A stretch of DNA of 64,000 nt, from assembly GCF_003086295.3 (NCBI RefSeq), contig NC_092045.1, forward strand, positions 26,354,890 to 26,418,889, read 5' to 3'. This document shows positions 35,150 to 46,649 of this stretch, one piece after another. Source of the DNA: Arachis hypogaea. Its lineage: Eukaryota > Streptophyta > Magnoliopsida > Fabales > Fabaceae. The translations under genes were made by a program, and so were the position numbers. Below the pieces are notes generated by a model. The model was not told where the DNA came from. It saw only the letters and a program-made list of their open reading frames with translations, and made no database searches. The stretch's first letter is position 1. Every line of letters begins with the position of its first letter.

Positions 35150-37400
35150 ACCAAGGTTTTGAAAAATCGGTTTGAATTGGTCAGTCGAACCGATTGAACT
35201 GTGAATTGTTACAAAAAATGAATCGATCATATGTTAAAATTGTCGATTTTAAAAATCATCGTTGAACTGTCGAACTGTGTAAAAATCGATCGGTCAAATT
35301 GAATTATGATCTAGCCGATTTTTTGAATTAGGAAGCAAACGGTGTCGTTTATGTGTGTTGAACTGAACCCTAACCCAACACTCCATTCCAACCTTAAGCC
35401 CCAAACCAAACTCCATAACGCGCTCTCTGCCTCACCATTCTGGCCCTCTCTCACACTCAACCCAGAGCTCCTCTCATCGAGCTCGTGGTCCTCCGTCACT
35501 TTTGTCCAGCCACCACCTGCACCGTTGAAACTTCCAACTTCGAACAACCACCGCTTGCTCCCTCACTAACCTTCCATCGCGCAGCAGCCATCACAACCTT
35601 CCTTCCCCTCCATTGCGCAGCCACCGTGAGAACGTGAAAGCCTTCATTGCACAGCCACGATCTCGCCGGTGCTAGCTCTGTTTCACCATAGCCACTGTCT
35701 CGTTCGAAGGGGCTCCTCATCTCGGTGTCTCTCTCTTGCGTGCTTTGTTCAAGGTTTCTAGTATCTAGGTATTTTTTTAGCTATAATTGAATACTTTTTT
35801 GTTACTGTGAAGTTCTGTGCACTGTGAATTGTGATTTTCTATTTTTCTGTGAACTGTGAATTTTGTTGAATAATTATTGTTAGTTAGGATGTCAATTTTG
35901 TTGTTGTTACTTGTTATTGGATTGAATAATTATTGAATAATTTTGATTGTTGAGATTATTGTGTTGGAGTGTTTTGCCGTGGGTTTTTGTGAATTTGTGA
36001 TATTGACTTATTGTAATTGAATTGTATTATTATTAGATTGCTTGTAATTTTTAGGTATAGATGAGAGTATCAACAAAAAAATACCTAGGGATAATAATGC
36101 AAAGAATAATTCAGCTTCGAATCTTGTTGCTTCGAATGAAGCTCCTCTTCCTCCTGAATCTAACGATAGTCAATCACAAACTTCTAATGTTTAGGAAAAA
36201 ATTATCCAGCTTCGAGATATGTTGCTTTATAAGTAATAAATGAAAAATTGCATTACAAATGCTTGATCTGTTTGAGTATTTTTGGAGGGGGAATTAATAG
36301 AATAAACAAGCATTTGGCAAAGGTTGGTGGAGAAATTAAAAAGTGTTCTAAAGTCCCTTATCACATAGAAAAATAAATAGAAGGTTTATTGAAAGAAATT
36401 CAAAAAATTAAAAGTAGTAAAAGGAAAGTAAGTTTTAATGAAGAGATGAGTAATGAGATTGAGGATGCAATTGATGAAGCAATAGTGTAAGAACAACAAC
36501 AAACTCCGAGTCAATTACCATCTAAGTAAGTGATTGGAGGTGGCGATCCAAAAAAGAAAGCAAAAACTATTATTCCTCCTATGTTTGCACCAAGATCAAC
36601 TCCGAGAGGTCAACCAAGTCTGAAAAGTGTGTTTCAAACCAAAGATGCGCTTCATGAGGTTGATAAGCGAGTGGCTAGATAGATTTTGGATTGAAGGATT
36701 CCTTTCAATGCGGTTATGTAACCATTTTTTTAAGATATGTTGGATGGTGTTGCTGGCATTGGGCCCAATTATAAAGGTCCTTTTCATGATAAGTTGAGAG
36801 TTCACTTGTTAGCTGATCTCAAAAGAGAGTGTCAAATAATTGTTGATAACTATAGGACTGCTTAGAAAGAAACTGGATGTAACCTCATGGTTGATGGTTG
36901 GATAGATCAAAGAATATTGATTAATTTTTTGGTTTATTATTCGAAAGGGTTGTGCCTTGTGAAATCTGTGGATGTTTTAAATGTGGCAAAAAATGCTTCA
37001 AGCTTGTCACTTGTTTTCGGAGGTGATTGAATGTATTGGGTCTGATAATATTGTATATGTAGTGACTGATAATGCGGCAAATTATGTTGCAGCTGGTAGG
37101 CTTATCAATAAAAAATTTGAGAATATCCACTAGTCACCTTGTGTTGTTCATTGCTTGAATCTTATTTTAAAAGATATAAGTAGCATGTCGCATATTTCTA
37201 ACCTTGCATCACATGCTTCAAAGATTACAGTGTTTGTGTATAATCGTCCGGTGTTCTTGTCTTGGCTAAGACAAAGAACTACTTCGAAGGAGATTTTTCG
37301 TCTAAGTGTAACTCGTTTTTCCGCTGTTTTCATCACATTGAAGAATATCTTTGAGCAAAAAGCAGATTTGCAAGCATTAGTTGTGGATGCACACTTTATG
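35150..37400 (+). mobile_element. decayed hAT-superfamily transposon, 3' end removed
   Basis: The left part starts near CAAGGTTTTGAAAAATCGGTT, typical of plant hAT ends rich in AACCG/CGGTT. A C-rich first-exon-like stretch lies at about 35340-35750, and transposase remnants follow from 36060. The element is cut at 37400/37401 by a sequence starting TGTAACACCC, so the right end is missing. Confidence 0.6.
36060..37400 (+). pseudogene. hAT transposase (BED / DUF659 type) pseudogene
   Basis: Multiple frames with many stops. A BED-finger remnant reads GGINRINKHLAKVGGEIKKC near 36290. Further on come GPNYKGPFHDKLRVHLLADL (about 36760), a degraded MVDGWIDQ (about 36890), VTDNAANYVAAGRL (about 37063) and VTRFSAVFITL (about 37308). 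This order matches the DUF659 and following catalytic region of plant hAT transposases. The C-terminal dimerisation domain is absent because the sequence is interrupted at 37401. Confidence 0.8.
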
Positions 37401-37576
37401 TAACACCCTAACTTTTAGCACCTCATGATCGTACTAAAAGCCCAAGTGTCACTTACCTCTAAACCTTTTTTATTTTATACTATCTTTATTTAATATTGAG
37501 CCTTTGCAAATATGAACCGAAGTTTTAATCAAGAAAACGAAAGGAGACATTATTTTAAACCACTTAACCACAAAGG
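37401..37576 (-). repeat. LTR fragment, chromovirus-like end in inverted orientation
   Basis: Starts TGTAACACCCTAAC, the reverse complement of a ...GGGTGTTACA LTR end as in the chromovirus above, and directly interrupts the hAT transposase. It runs into a TA repeat and then viral sequence. The stretch 60042-60176 on the far side of the viral array may be its continuation. Confidence 0.45.
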
Positions 37577-37593
37577 TATATATATATATATAT
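37577..37593. repeat. (TA)n microsatellite at the left edge of the viral array
   Basis: TATATATATATATATAT immediately before the first viral base (about 37600). A longer TA repeat lies at the other edge (60003-60041). Confidence 0.9.
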
Positions 37594-37931
37594 TAACCAC
37601 TGGGAATGTACTGTTTTGGTTCTTATTTACTGTTCATGTTCTTAATTTTGTACATAAGAAACAATACTTTAAATCTGGAAGTACAGGCTGTTTAATCTTA
37701 TCACTCAAAAGGGCTGTAGCAGTAAGACCCTGGAGTTCGGACAGTAAGACTAATTTGTCGATGTCCTTGAAAGTGATAAGATCCAAACGTAAGAACTCCT
37801 GGTGGCTATGGATTTAAAGGATAAAAAAAGAGTTAAAAACCCAGATTCAAAAATTTGAGTGATAGTTTAGTGATAATATATATGTTCTCTCTGAACCAAA
37901 GGAGGGCTATGATATCAGATCTTATGTTACT

Positions 37932-39096
37932 ATGTCTAAACTCTTCCGCTCTCTCTAGACGCCTTTCCTTTTCTTCACCATCTTCATCCTCCTCTCCTAT
38001 ACATTCTTCTTCTAATCCCCTTATCGAGAAAGTTACTCGTCCTGAGGAACTTTCTCCCAAACACAACATCTTTGAAGAAGAAGTTTGCTTCGAAGATATC
38101 AATTAAGCTATTGACAATTGGAAAATACCCAAAATCCCACAAGATGAGTTATATGTCCCTGATGACAACAAAAGAAAATCAGACTATATCATCAAAACCG
38201 CTGAAAACAACATTCCTCTAGGACCAGATTTTGGTAAGGAATTCCATCTTCTGACCAAACAATCTGTTAGAAAACATGGCCGTCACTACAGATATCTTCA
38301 CATAGGATGTGTCCAAGTTGCTGTCAAACCTCTCATCCGAGAAGGTTTGAATGTCTCTATCCTCATGTGTCTTAGAGATATTAGACATAATGACTTCCAA
38401 GACTTCTTAATCGGAACAGTTGAAACAAGTCTAGGACACGGTCCGATTTACTTCAATTGTTCTCCAAACAAAACGGTCAGTTTGTTAGACCTTAACATTC
38501 TTGACTCTCTTTTCCTAAACATCCGAATTTATGGTCTCAACATGAAAGAAGGATCCATTCCAACCGCTTTAATCTATAGGATTCAATACAAGGTCATGAA
38601 CATTTGTAACTCTAGAGTCCTTCTTAAGTCCCAAGATCGTGAAATCACTTTGTTTGTCACAGACATGACAAAGGCCAACGTCATGATCCCAAGGCTCATA
38701 AGGTGGGATGAAATTGACCTCCCCCAGTCATGGTCAATTAACCAAGCCATTCCAACGCAACCTAGACAAGCACCTCTTTTACGAGAAGTAAAACAGGATG
38801 AATCAGGGAAAGTAGAGATTTTCTTCTACAAATGGAACTCTTTTTCCTCTAGATCTGAAGCAGGAACATCTAATGATTTTGCTTCAGCAAGAAGATCTTT
38901 TTCAGTGACTTCCCAATCTCAGTTTTCAAAAATTTCGAGACCAGCAAATTCTGAAATGCATATTTCTGGTTTACAAAATAATTCAAACATTTCTCAAGCA
39001 GTTTACCAAGAAGATGATGATGATGTGGAAGTTGAAGTTGAATCTTCTCATCAATCTCATCAATCTCTAACATACTCTTCCTTGAATGATAAATGA
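37932..39096 (+). pseudogene. caulimovirid movement protein ORF, inverted copy
   Basis: The central part (open from 38347 to 39096) contains the 30K-type movement domain typical of Caulimoviridae, whose protein moves virus between cells through plasmodesmata. The tail is Ser-rich and acidic. The frame is broken near 37960 by a stop and again near 38105. The ORF end overlaps the next ATG as ATGA at 39093-39096. It is an old integrated copy and is not expected to be functional. Confidence 0.8.
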
Positions 39097-39488
39097 ATAG
39101 CACATAATTTGTTATAAACAGAGAAGCCTTACGTAAAAACCTTAACTCTGAAGAGTATGACCTCCAAAGAGAATGGTATTTACGTACTTACACAGCTACT
39201 CAAATCTCATCATTCAAAGAAAAGTACTACAATTTTTTAAATGAAGTTAGAATGCATATTCCTTTTTTTGAATGGTTTCATGCTTATTCCATCAAAAACA
39301 ACATTGATTATTTCAAAACCAAACAAACTTTGTTTTCAACAAATGTTATTTCAACTTGGAAGTCAAAGATGGAAACTTAGTCAGATCTGAGTTTCCTCCA
39401 AAATGAGCTTTTATTATTTCAAATACGGAAGGACATAATCCTGTTATGGCCTCTCCCTTTAAATCAAAGAATGTGGATGAAGCTGTCA
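39093..39488 (+). pseudogene. caulimovirid coat protein, N-terminal fragment (inverted copy)
   Basis: Matches the first part of the minus-strand ORF at 53856, with stops (the first only five codons in) and frameshifts. It stops abruptly at the rearrangement junction at 39488. Confidence 0.75.
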
Positions 39489-39879
39489 CCACTAATGTAT
39501 AGGAGAGGATACCAGATGTCCCGAGAGTGGATCAAGGAGGGAAAGGGGAAGAAGGGATGGAAGAGATCAGATTAATGGATGCAGATGCAAGAACAACAAG
39601 GAAATAAATATGAGATTAGATGCGGCGGTAGTCCGCACGCATATGCAGGTTAGGTATGAGGTTAGATATGGTGGTAGTCCGCACACATATGCAGATACAG
39701 AAAAGTAAATATGAAAATACGAAAATGAAGAACTGAAGTTTTATTGAATGATTGGAAAAGAAAAAATCAGGAAGAAGAAGAGCTGGAGAGCTTACAAGGG
39801 AACTCTCAAAGCTTTTCTCACTAACTTCTCTCTATGTGTTTGTAAACTAAAGAGTGCCTTACAATGAGAACAAGACTTT

Positions 39880-39887
39880 CTTTTATA
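39880..39887 (-). promoter_or_regulatory. viral TATA box, left copy
   Basis: TATAAAAG on the minus strand, about 370 bases upstream of the PBS remnant and just downstream of ORF4. This is the position of the pregenomic RNA promoter in caulimovirids. The right copy has TATAAAAGG at 55806-55814. Confidence 0.6.
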
Positions 39888-39999
39888 ATTGAAGATAATA
39901 CTGTTTCTACAATACAGGTGAAGATGACCGGTACTGTTTCTACAGTACAGGTTGATACAAACTTGAATTAAGTGATTACATAAATTTTGAGATTAAAGG

Positions 40000-41418
40000 C
40001 TAATCCTCTCCGAGGTCAATTCCAAAGCAGTCATCTTCATTTTGATTATAACCGCTTGAGGATTCTGCTGACAAAGTAGGATTTTCTTTGTGTTTTTTAT
40101 CTTCTTCGATCATCTGCATGATTTGCTGAAGGTGTTTTGCCAAGGATTCTTTTGATTGAGCTCCTGCAAGGGCTGCAGCTATTTGAGCTTTCTGATTGAG
40201 AAATGAAGCCGTTTCCAGATCTGAAATCTTCTGACTGTGTGGATTGTTTTTGAACCATTCTCTGACCTTATCTAGATAGGCCATTGATGAGTCAAATTGA
40301 GACCACCATTTCACATAACCATGCCTTTGTAGGATTGGAAGTGATTTGCAGTGGTCTGATTTTGCATATTTGTATTGGCAGGAAAATACCCATGCTAGTG
40401 AAAAGTTTGAGAAAAATTTTAACATTACAGGAATGCATGATTCCTGACTATTAAATTTTGATCGAAAAAGTTTATACCCTTCATCTGTTGGTGAGGGTAG
40501 AATTTCTGGGATTGGCCCAAAGAAGTCCCACCATTGGTAGAACCAATTTGGAAAAATATAATTGGTTTTTCTTTTAAAATAGATTAACCATGAATGTCTG
40601 TACTGAGTATTTTGAAACCAAAATACTTTAGTCCAGGCTTCCATGTAGTCCCAATAATTAAAACCTATTGGGTCATTATTTTGAGAAAATTTTTGAATTT
40701 TGTTTAGGTTATTCCCAAATTGTTTTGGGGATAAAATTCTAAGGATTTGGATAGTTGAATGGGTTATAAATTCAGGATTGGTTTTATCCTTGTAATGTTT
40801 AATAGATACTGAGTTAGTATCTATTAAGATGAATTCGTAAAATTAGCGGGTTTTGTTGGGTGCTAAAGGCCTGAAGTGGAACCCAGTAGAAAAAATCTTT
40901 GGGATGACTTTGCTTGGCGAGCTATCCCAGAATTCAGGTTCCATATGGATAATGTTTGAGGTTTTCTTTGTAGACATGTAATTGGTTTGGGCTTTTTGTA
41001 TTTTGGTAGAGGTTGAGGATGTTTGGGGTGTCTGGACAATAGCCTTTTCTTTTGGTATTTGTATGACTGTTTTATGATTGGCCATTTGGGATATCAATTG
41101 AGCTAAGTCAATTTCTTCATCTGACTCACTGCAAATGTCAGCCCAAAACTTTTTATTGATTTTAGTGAGACCCTGGTCTTGTAAGGCCTGGATGGTTTCA
41201 ATTGGGAAGGCATAGTCTGCCTTAGTTTGTTTGGCTTGGTTGTTTGTGGGTTCAGTGGATTGTTGAGTGGGTTGTTGGGTAGATGACCCAGATTGTTGAG
41301 TAGGCTGTTGGGTAGATGACCCTGTTGGAGTGTTAGACCCAGATCTTCTGATTGGCCTGGGTAGGGCTAGGCGAACGCCTCTGCCTCTTGCTGAGGCTAA
41401 AGTTTCTTTTTTAGGCAT
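40000..41418 (-). pseudogene. caulimovirid ORF4, unknown function (left copy, one nonsense codon)
   Basis: About 472 codons in one frame, starting at an ATG that overlaps the Pol stop by 8 nt (ATGCCTAA at 41418-41411). The only break I see is a TAA at 40843-40845. The N-terminal quarter is basic then Gln/Ser/Thr-rich with repeated STQQPTQQS units. The middle has an acidic patch (SESDEEID). The C-terminal half is Trp/Phe-rich (WDYMEAWTKVFWF, WFYQWWDFFGPIPEILP), followed by an Ala-rich helical region and an acidic tail. I do not recognise it as a viroplasmin/transactivator or as any named caulimovirid protein. Confidence 0.7.
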
Positions 41419-43358
41419 CGATTCTTTGCTTGTCTCCCTGCAAATATTCACGTGTGAGAAAGTCAGGGAGAGAGTTTGAGTTGCCCTTGATGTGATGAAT
41501 ATCAAAATCAAAAACGCTTAATATAGCTTGCCATCTGGCAAAAACTTGTTTTGTTGCAAGATTTTTAACATCATTTTGTAAAACATCTTTAGCCGATTTA
41601 CAGTCAACTCGGACTAAAAATTTTTGATTGAGTAAGTCAGATTGAAATTTTGTGATGCATAAGACAATGGCTAAAATTTCTTTTTTGATAGTAGAATATT
41701 TTTGTTGAGTAGTATTCCAATGTTTTGATGTGAATGCAATGATACATTCTTTATCATGCAATTTTTGTTTTAAGATACCACCGTATCCTAAATCTGATGC
41801 ATCAGTTTCTACTATTTTGAATGCATGAGGAACAGGTAGGTATAGACAAGGAAGATTGTGGACTTTGGTTTTAAGAAATCTTATAATATCAGAATGTTGG
41901 TTCGTCCAAGGTGGAGGATTCTTCTTAAGCCTATCATGGAGGGGCTTAATGAGATTGTTAAGATTTGGGATAAAATCTAAAACATAATTGAGACATCCTA
42001 GGAACCTATGGAGCTGAGGTTTATCAGGGATATAATCTGGAAACTTTTCTGCAAACAAAATTTATCTTTCAACAGGAGTTATTGTTCTTTGGAAAATCAT
42101 ATGACCAAAAAAGCAGATTTTTGTCTGAAAAAGAACAATTTTTGATTTGGAAACAGCAAGTCCATTTTTTTGGATAATGTACATAAAAGTTTTAACATGC
42201 TTGAAATGATCATTTAGATTTTGGGAGAAAATTAAAACATGATCAATATAAACGATTGCAAAGTTTGAGTATGGGTTGAAAATATCGTTCATGATTTTCT
42301 GAAATTTGGAAGGGGCATTTTTCAGACCAAAAGGCATTACATTCCATTCATATTGTCCAAATGGAACTGTAAATGCCGTTTTATAACGGTCTGATTCAGT
42401 GATTTGGATTTGCCAAAAACCGAACTTCATATCAAATTTTGAAAAAATGTTTGCTGAGTTTAACCTATTAAGCAAATCCTTTTTGTTTGGGATGGGGTAA
42501 CGAATCCATTTTAAAGCTTGATTCAAAGGTTTGTAATTGATGACAAGCCTGGGAGTTCTTCGTTCTATCTGAGCTTGTTTATTAACATAAAAAGAAGAGC
42601 AAGACCAAGGACTCTTGCTAGGACGAATTAACCCTTTATCCAAAAGATCTTTAATTTCATTTTGACAATGCTACAAAAGCTGCTCATTCATTTGAATGGG
42701 GCGGGCTTTTTTAGGGATTTTCGATTCTTTGAAATCATTTTCATAGGGAAGATCAACAATGTGTTCTTTCCTATCCCAGAATGCATGAGGCAAATCAGAA
42801 CAAATAGACTTTTCAATTTGATTTGAAATATTTTTTATTTTTTCTTGAATCTTTGGTTGAGTAAGTTGTGATTCAAGGGTTTTGAAAGAGATTTCTTCTT
42901 TTAAAAAACAAATCTGTTTGGTTTTGGATTCAATTAGGTTTATAGACCTTTGTTTTGGCGAGTCTAAGAACTCAAAGAAAGTTACCTGTCCTCCCACAAA
43001 AGAGGTAAGTCCAGGAAAATATGCTAGATACAGAAACAAAAGATTTATGAAAGGTGTCTCCAAAACTACATCATTTTTTATATTTTTTTCTATAATGAAA
43101 TTGGTGGGGATTCTGATGTTTTCCTTTTCAATAAAGACATTGGTTATTTTAAAATTGATACTTAGCCTTTCGCCCATTATTGAGCTAAGACGTTCAGTGG
43201 TTTTTTTCGAAATATTTTGTGGGGATCAGACCTTCCTTAATACAGTTTGAATATGCACCTGAGTCAAATAGTGCTATGGTGTCGAAAACAAAATCTTTAA
43301 CAACAATTCGGACATTAATGCGATGTTTCATGAAAAAGAACACATTTATTATTCTCAA
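41411..43358 (-). pseudogene. caulimovirid Pol (PR-RT-RNaseH), left copy
   Basis: Protease region at about 43358-43180 (FDSGAYSN-type site), RT at about 42640-42060 and RNase H to 41411 (TDASDLGYGGILK near 41800). No integrase, as expected for a pararetrovirus. Breaks: a homopolymer length change near 43201-43207, a stop near 42670 and another near 42060. The RT active-site motif reads YIDH, losing a catalytic Asp that the right copy keeps. RT similarity is closest in style to petuvirus/florendovirus-type enzymes, an impression that needs a tree. Confidence 0.88.
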
Positions 43359-44068
43359 AATTTCTTACCTCATTGTCGTTAGAGGTCTTATTTTCTTGTT
43401 CCTTAGAGCACTCAGTTTGGTTTAAAAGAGAACCAAGTTCTTCATCATCAGATTCTTCCTCTTGTATTAATTGCGAGAGAATGAGATGATGATTGTCTTG
43501 ATTTCTTTTGATTTCCTGGATTTCTCTCTTAAGATTTTAACCTCAGCTTGGAGGTCCTGAATGGTTACGGGACAAATAACTTGTTTTTCTAATTTTTTAA
43601 AAATAGGTTTGACATCATATTTGTTGCTAAGGACCAAAATTTTGGGTCTTTTTTCCTTTTGCAAAGATCTTTTCAATTTCAAAAGGAAGTCTTTCTTTTG
43701 TTCTGGATTCTCAATAGCCTCGATAGCATCAAATAAAAGATCTTGATCTTTGGATAAAACGTTAATTTGTTTGACATCTGAATCTGAGGATGACTCAATA
43801 TCATTAACTTGGATGTTGTTGATATTATCATCCGAAGATTCTGGTCCAGAGTTATCATCTGAACTATCGATCATAAGATTATTAATCTGTTCCTCAATCT
43901 GAGGATCCAGGTTTAGATTATTAATCTTTCCTTTTAGTCGACAATATTTGCTAATATGTCCAGGTTTTTTACATGTATAACAAATAATGGGGTTTTTCTG
44001 GGGATACTTTTGGAAATTCTTTTGAAAACCTTTTTCATTTTTTTGGTTTTGAAAACTTTTTCTGGATG
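43315..44068 (-). pseudogene. caulimovirid coat protein, C-terminal part with zinc knuckle (left copy)
   Basis: Contains a CCHC motif CYTCKKPGHISKYC at about 43985-43944, a Lys/Asn/Phe-rich basic stretch before it and a long Ser/Asp/Glu-rich acidic region after it, as in caulimovirid coat proteins that bind the RNA. A one-base change in a T run near 43537 shifts the frame. The N-terminal and central parts are missing, replaced by element B's truncated LTR. Confidence 0.82.
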
Positions 44069-44069
44069 G

Positions 44070-44413
44070 ACTATTATACATTGCTGGAAAGCGCAGGATG
44101 TCTACTTTTCAACGCAGTTGAGGCCGCGCCAATTGGGCTTCTATAGCTCCAGAAAATTCACTTCGAGTGCAGGGAAGTCAGAATCCAACAGCATCTGCAG
44201 TCCTTTTCAGCCTTTGAATCAGATTTTTGCTCAGGTCCCTCAATTTCAGCCAGAAAATACCTGAAATCACAGAAAAATATACAAACTCATAGTAAAGTCC
44301 AGAAAAGTGAATTTTAACTAAAAACTAATAAAAAATATAATAAAAACTAACTAAAACATACTAAAAACATACTAAAAACAATGCCAAAAAGCGTATAAAT
44401 TATCCGCTCATCA
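44070..44413 (-). repeat. truncated 3' LTR of element B
   Basis: Matches 52484-52822 nearly base for base; starts TGATGAGCGGATAATTTATA on the minus strand at 44413. The remaining about 1300 bp of the LTR are missing at the viral junction. Confidence 0.9.
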
Positions 44414-45326
44414 CAACACCAAACTTAAATTGTTGCTTGTCCCCAAGCAACTGAAAATCAAATAAGATAAAAAGAAGAGAATATGCAATGAATTCTGAAA
44501 ACATCTATGAAGATCAGTATTAATTAGATGAGCGGGGCTTTTAGCTTTTTGCCTCTGAATAGTTTTGACATCTCACTCTATCCTTTGAAATTCAGAATGA
44601 TTGGCTTCTATAGGAACTTAGAATCCAGATGGTGTTATTGGTTCTCCTAGTTAAGTATGATGATTCTTGAACACAACTACTTTATGAGTCTTGGCCGTGG
44701 CCCAAAGCACTCTGTCTTCCAGTATTACCACCGGATACATACATGCCACACACACATAACTGGGTGAACCTTTTCAGATTGTGACTCAGCTTTGCTAGAA
44801 TCCCCAATTAGAGGTGTCCATGGTTCTTAAGCACACTCTTTTTGCCTTGGATCACAATTTTATTATTTATTTTTCTTTTTTTTCTTTCTCTCTCTTTTTT
44901 TTCGCATGTACTATCTTTTTTTTTGAATTCACTGCTTTTTCTTGCTTTAAGAATCATTTTTATGATTTTTCAGATCCTCAGTAACATGTCTCCTTTTTCA
45001 TCATTCTTTCAAGAGCCCACATTCATGAACAACAAATTCAAAAGACATATGCACTGTTCAAGCATACATTCAGAAGTCAAAGTGTTGCCACCACATCAAA
45101 ATAATTAATCTGTTATAAAATTCAAAATTCATGCAATTCTTCTCTTTTCCAATTAAGAACATTTTTCATTTAAGAAAGGTGATGGATTCATAGGACATTC
45201 ATAACTTTAAGGCATAGACACTAAGGCACTAATGATCATAAGACACAAATATAGATGATGAACATAAGCATAAAAATTTGAAAAACAGGAGAATAAAGAA
45301 CAAGGAGATTAAAGAACGGGTCCACC
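44414..45326 (-). other. non-coding 3' internal region of element B
   Basis: No coding frame. Next to the LTR the minus strand reads CAATTTAAGTTTGGTGTTG, the place of the polypurine tract, though it is not purely purine. A T-rich tract at about 44855-44940 includes long pyrimidine runs. Confidence 0.6.
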
Positions 45327-46451
45327 TTAGTGATGACGGCTTGTTCTTCCTCTTGAAGATCTTATGGAGTGCTTGAGCTCCTCAATTTCTCTTCCTTGCC
45401 TTTGTTGCTTCTCTCTCATGACTCTTTGATCTTCTCTAATTTCATGGAGGAGAATAGAATGTTCTTGGTGCTCCACCCTTAGTTGTTCCATGTTGGAACT
45501 CAATTCTCCTAGGAAGGTGTTAATTTGCTCCCAATAGTTTTGTGGAGGAAAGTGCATCCCTTGAGGTATCTCAGGGATTTCATGGTGAGTGAGATCTCTT
45601 GTTTGCTCCATCCGCTTCTTAGTGATGGGCTTGTCTTCATCAATGAGGATGTCTCCCTCTATGTCAATTCCAACTGAATAACAGAGGTGACAAATGAGAT
45701 GAGGGAAAGCTAACCTTGCCAAGGTAGAGGACTTGTCCGCCACCTTATAAAGTTCTTAGGATATAACCTCATGAACTTCTACTTCCTCTCCAATCATGAT
45801 GCTATGAATCATGTTAGCCCGGTCTATAGTAACTTCAGACCGGTTGCTAGTGGGAATGATTGAGCGTTGGATAAACTCCAACCATCCTCTAGCCACGGGC
45901 TTGAGGTTATGCCTTCTCAGTTGAACCGGCTTCCCTCTTGAATCTCTCTTCCATTGAGCGCCCTCTTCACAAATGTCTATGAGGACTTGGTCCAACCTTT
46001 GATCAAAGTTGACCCTTCTAGTGTAAGGGTGTTCATCTCCTTGTATCATGGGCAAGTTGAATGCCAACCTTACATTTTTCGGACTAAAATCCAAGCATTT
46101 CCCCCGAACCATTGTAAGCCAATTCTTTGGGTCCGGGTTCACACTTTGATCATGGTTCTTGGTGATCCATGCATTGGCATAGAACTCTTGAACCATTAAG
46201 ATTCCGACTTGTTAAATGGGGTTGGTAAGAACTTCCCAACCTTTTCTTCGGATCTCATGTCGGATCTCCGGATATTCACTCTTTTTGAGTTTGAAAGGGA
46301 CCTCGGGGATCACCTTCTTCATGGCCACAACTTCATAGAAGTGGTCTTGATGCACCCTTGAGATGAATCTCTCCATCTCCCATGACTCGGAGGTGGAAGC
46401 TTTTGCCTTCCCTTTCCTCTTTCTAGAGGTTTCTCCGGCCTTAGATGCCAT
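45327..46451 (-). pseudogene. env-position ORF, putative plant transposon protein domain
   Basis: One frame of about 375 codons with two in-frame stops, at 46209-46211 and 45753-45755. It starts MASKAGETSRKRKGKAKAST, a basic Ser/Lys-rich N terminus. The middle contains FYANAWITK, RGKCLDFSPKNVRLAFNLP and RGWLEFIQRSIIPTSNRSEV, which resembles the plant-specific domain (often named putative plant transposon protein) found at the env position of Athila-like elements. The C-terminal part is a Glu/Gln/Arg-rich coiled coil. I see no signal peptide or membrane segment. A TATA box at 46642-46649 suggests its own promoter. Confidence 0.7.
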
Positions 46452-46641
46452 AAATGGTTATGGAAAAACAAAAAGCGATACTTTTACCACACCAAACTTA
46501 GAAAGTTTGCTCGTCCTCGAGCAAAAGAAGAAAGAAGAGAGTAGAAGAAGAAGAAATAGAGGAGATGGAGGTGGCTTTATGGTTCGGCCAAGGGGGAGAA
46601 GTAGTGTTTAGGTTGTGTGAAAATGAAGGATTGAAGATGGG

Positions 46642-46649
46642 TTTATATA
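46642..46649 (-). promoter_or_regulatory. candidate internal promoter for the env-position ORF
   Basis: The minus strand reads CCCCTATATAAACCC, a strong plant TATA box, about 190 bases upstream of the ATG at 46451. A palindrome cluster lies about 300 bases further upstream (46951-47120). Confidence 0.5.

Larger units (their letters stand above)
37600..39488 (+). mobile_element. endogenous caulimovirid segment, inverted piece (leader, MP, start of CP)
   Basis: Homologous to the reverse complement of about 55368-53450. It begins about 60 bases downstream of the viral primer site and ends inside the coat protein region, where homology stops at 39488. About 19 bases of filler join it to the oppositely oriented segment starting at 39508. 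Confidence 0.88.
39508..44068 (-). mobile_element. endogenous caulimovirid, left copy (CP C-part, Pol, ORF4, promoter, PBS edge)
   Basis: Collinear with 55435-59991 on the same strand. Its left end retains only seven bases (TGGTATC on the minus strand, 39508-39514) of the initiator-Met primer site. Its right end meets truncated LTR sequence of element B at about 44068. It was continuous with the right copy before element B and a deletion intervened. Confidence 0.9.

Noticed and set aside
35342..35569. Short host gene in the C-rich patch left of the hAT transposase
   Set aside because: Overlapping short frames on both strands, no domain and no splice support; more likely the hAT 5' exon or leader.
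40000..44068. Autonomous Ty3-gypsy retrotransposon instead of virus
   Set aside because: No integrase after RNase H, no LTRs, a movement-protein ORF and a circularly permuted order point to Caulimoviridae.
45327..46451. True retroviral envelope protein in element B
   Set aside because: No signal peptide, transmembrane segment or furin-like site; only its position is env-like.
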